This document shows positions 14,439 through 15,228 of a stretch of 15,228 nucleotides of DNA, in pieces; the first letter of the stretch is position 1; each line of letters begins with the position of its first letter. Under the pieces are notes generated by a model. The model ran no database searches, was not told where the DNA came from, and saw only the letters and a program-made list of their open reading frames with translations. Source of the stretch: Pseudomonadota bacterium (GTDB taxonomy: Bacteria > Pseudomonadota > Gammaproteobacteria > Burkholderiales > Burkholderiaceae_B); assembly GCA_023437255.1 (NCBI GenBank), contig JAEZGR010000292.1, forward strand, positions 1 to 15,228. Direction: 5' to 3'. Position numbers and translations under genes: made by a program.

Positions 14439-15228
14439 TTAGTGGCGCACGCCCTGCAGCAGCTGGCGCGCGAGCTGGTTGCGCACCGGCGGCAGGAGAT
14501 CCATGGCAAACAGCGCTGCCCCGCCGGCGTGTTCCAGCAGCCGGTTGCCGGTGGAAAACACCCGCGGCAGGAAATCAGTGATCGCCATGGTCAGCCAGCG
14601 GTCGGGTCGGCGTTTCTGCATGAACTCGACGCAATGAGGCTGCGGGTCGGTTTCGGGGCGCAGCAGCCAGGGGCTCAGGCTCTGAGCCAGGTGGGCAACA
14701 TCGCGCAGGCCCAGGTTCAGGCCCTGGCCGGCGACCGGATGCAGGGTCTGGGCGGCATTGCCCACGGCGATGCAGCGCCGGTTGATGAGCGAGGGACCCG
14801 CATGCAGGGCGAGAGGGAAAACGGCCCGGCGCCCCAGGCTCTGGAAGCGGCCCAGCCGTTCACCGAAATGCTCGTACAGCAGCCGGTCGAACTCGCCGGA
14901 CGGGACGCCGCGCAGATGGTCTGCCTGCTCGGGGCTGCAGCACCAGACGACGCTATAGATATCGTGGCCCTGTGGGTGGGGCAGGGCCGCCAGCGGGCCG
15001 CTGGGGGTGAAGCGTTCGTAGGCCCAGCCGGCACGGGGCTGTTCGGCGCGGACGTTGGCCAGCACCGCGTGCTGCCCGTACTGGCGTTCGAGACCTCTGG
15101 GCTGCACGCCGTCGGATTGCACGGCAAGGCGGGCGGTGACCGAACCGGTGTCTGCATGGCATTCGATGTGCTGGCCGACCAGACGTGGCAATGCACGGCA
15201 CTCGATGCGGGTGACGCCGCTGTGGGCA
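14439..15228 (-). CDS. ubiH: UbiH-type FAD-dependent ubiquinone hydroxylase, C-terminal part (5' end beyond window)
   Basis: About 262 residues of a flavin monooxygenase of the UbiH/UbiF/UbiI (Coq6) family, which hydroxylates the ubiquinone precursor ring with O2 and NADPH. The FAD-binding GD-type motif appears as GNAAQTLHPVAGQGLNLGLRDV, the same GNAAQTLHP form as in E. coli UbiH, which favours UbiH over UbiI or UbiF. The C-terminus (STGNRLLEHAGGAALFAMDLLPPVRNQLARQLLQG) also matches UbiH endings. The N-terminal dinucleotide-binding GxGxxG lies outside the window. It is upstream of dusB on the same strand with a 79-base gap. Confidence 0.9.
   Translation of the reverse strand, partial: AHSGVTRIECRALPRLVGQHIECHADTGSVTARLAVQSDGVQPRGLERQYGQHAVLANVRAEQPRAGWAYERFTPSGPLAALPHPQGHDIYSVVWCCSPEQADHLRGVPSGEFDRLLYEHFGERLGRFQSLGRRAVFPLALHAGPSLINRRCIAVGNAAQTLHPVAGQGLNLGLRDVAHLAQSLSPWLLRPETDPQPHCVEFMQKRRPDRWLTMAITDFLPRVFSTGNRLLEHAGGAALFAMDLLPPVRNQLARQLLQGVRH

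Noticed and set aside
14360..14509. 50-codon upstream extension of dusB
   Set aside because: It would overlap the ubiH coding end and is not Dus-like; the ATG at 14359 matches the E. coli DusB N-terminus.

Overview
The window looks like a chromosomal core region of a GC-rich betaproteobacterium, most likely in or near Alcaligenaceae (Bordetella/Achromobacter-like). This rests on the protein sequences and on the run ubiH-dusB-fis-purH-ruvC-ruvA together with ruvB, recQ, an EnvZ/OmpR-type two-component pair and glnS. No tRNA, rRNA, insertion sequence, CRISPR array or phage gene was seen. Every stretch longer than about 300 bases is coding.

Left part (1-3072): the 5' portion of glnS lies on the minus strand. 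After a 120-base gap, a two-gene plus-strand operon encodes homologues of cytochrome bd oxidase subunits I and II. The subunit I homologue keeps the length and nine-helix layout of CydA. By manual alignment to E. coli CydA recalled from memory, however, it has lost every haem ligand (His19, His186, Met393, Glu445), Glu99, Glu107, the GRQPW motif and the Q-loop residues Lys252 and Glu257. This probably haem-free 'pseudo-oxidase' pair is the most unusual thing in the window.

Middle (3015-8181): a minus-strand response regulator/sensor kinase operon converges on the bd-like operon, and the kinase tail overlaps the end of the cydB-like gene by 58 bases. The kinase H-box has Gly where EnvZ-type enzymes have the Thr needed for phosphatase activity. 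Only 35 bases separate the regulator from a divergent gene for a secreted beta-barrel-like outer-membrane protein, whose strands resemble a fragment of a fimbrial usher. recQ follows 6 bases later.

Right part (8186-15228): on the minus strand, read right to left, are ubiH (partial), dusB, fis, purH, ruvC, ruvA and ruvB, covering ubiquinone synthesis, tRNA dihydrouridine, nucleoid protein, purine synthesis and Holliday junction resolution. A PLP-dependent threonine/serine/3-hydroxyaspartate dehydratase gene on the plus strand sits between ruvA and ruvB. Gene packing is very tight: convergent stops are 58 bases overlapping, 4 bases apart and 3 bases apart, and purH/ruvC overlap by one base. There is no room for ordinary intergenic terminators, and I saw none.

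Reference residues from E. coli CydA/CydB, EnvZ and others are from memory. All alignments were done by eye.
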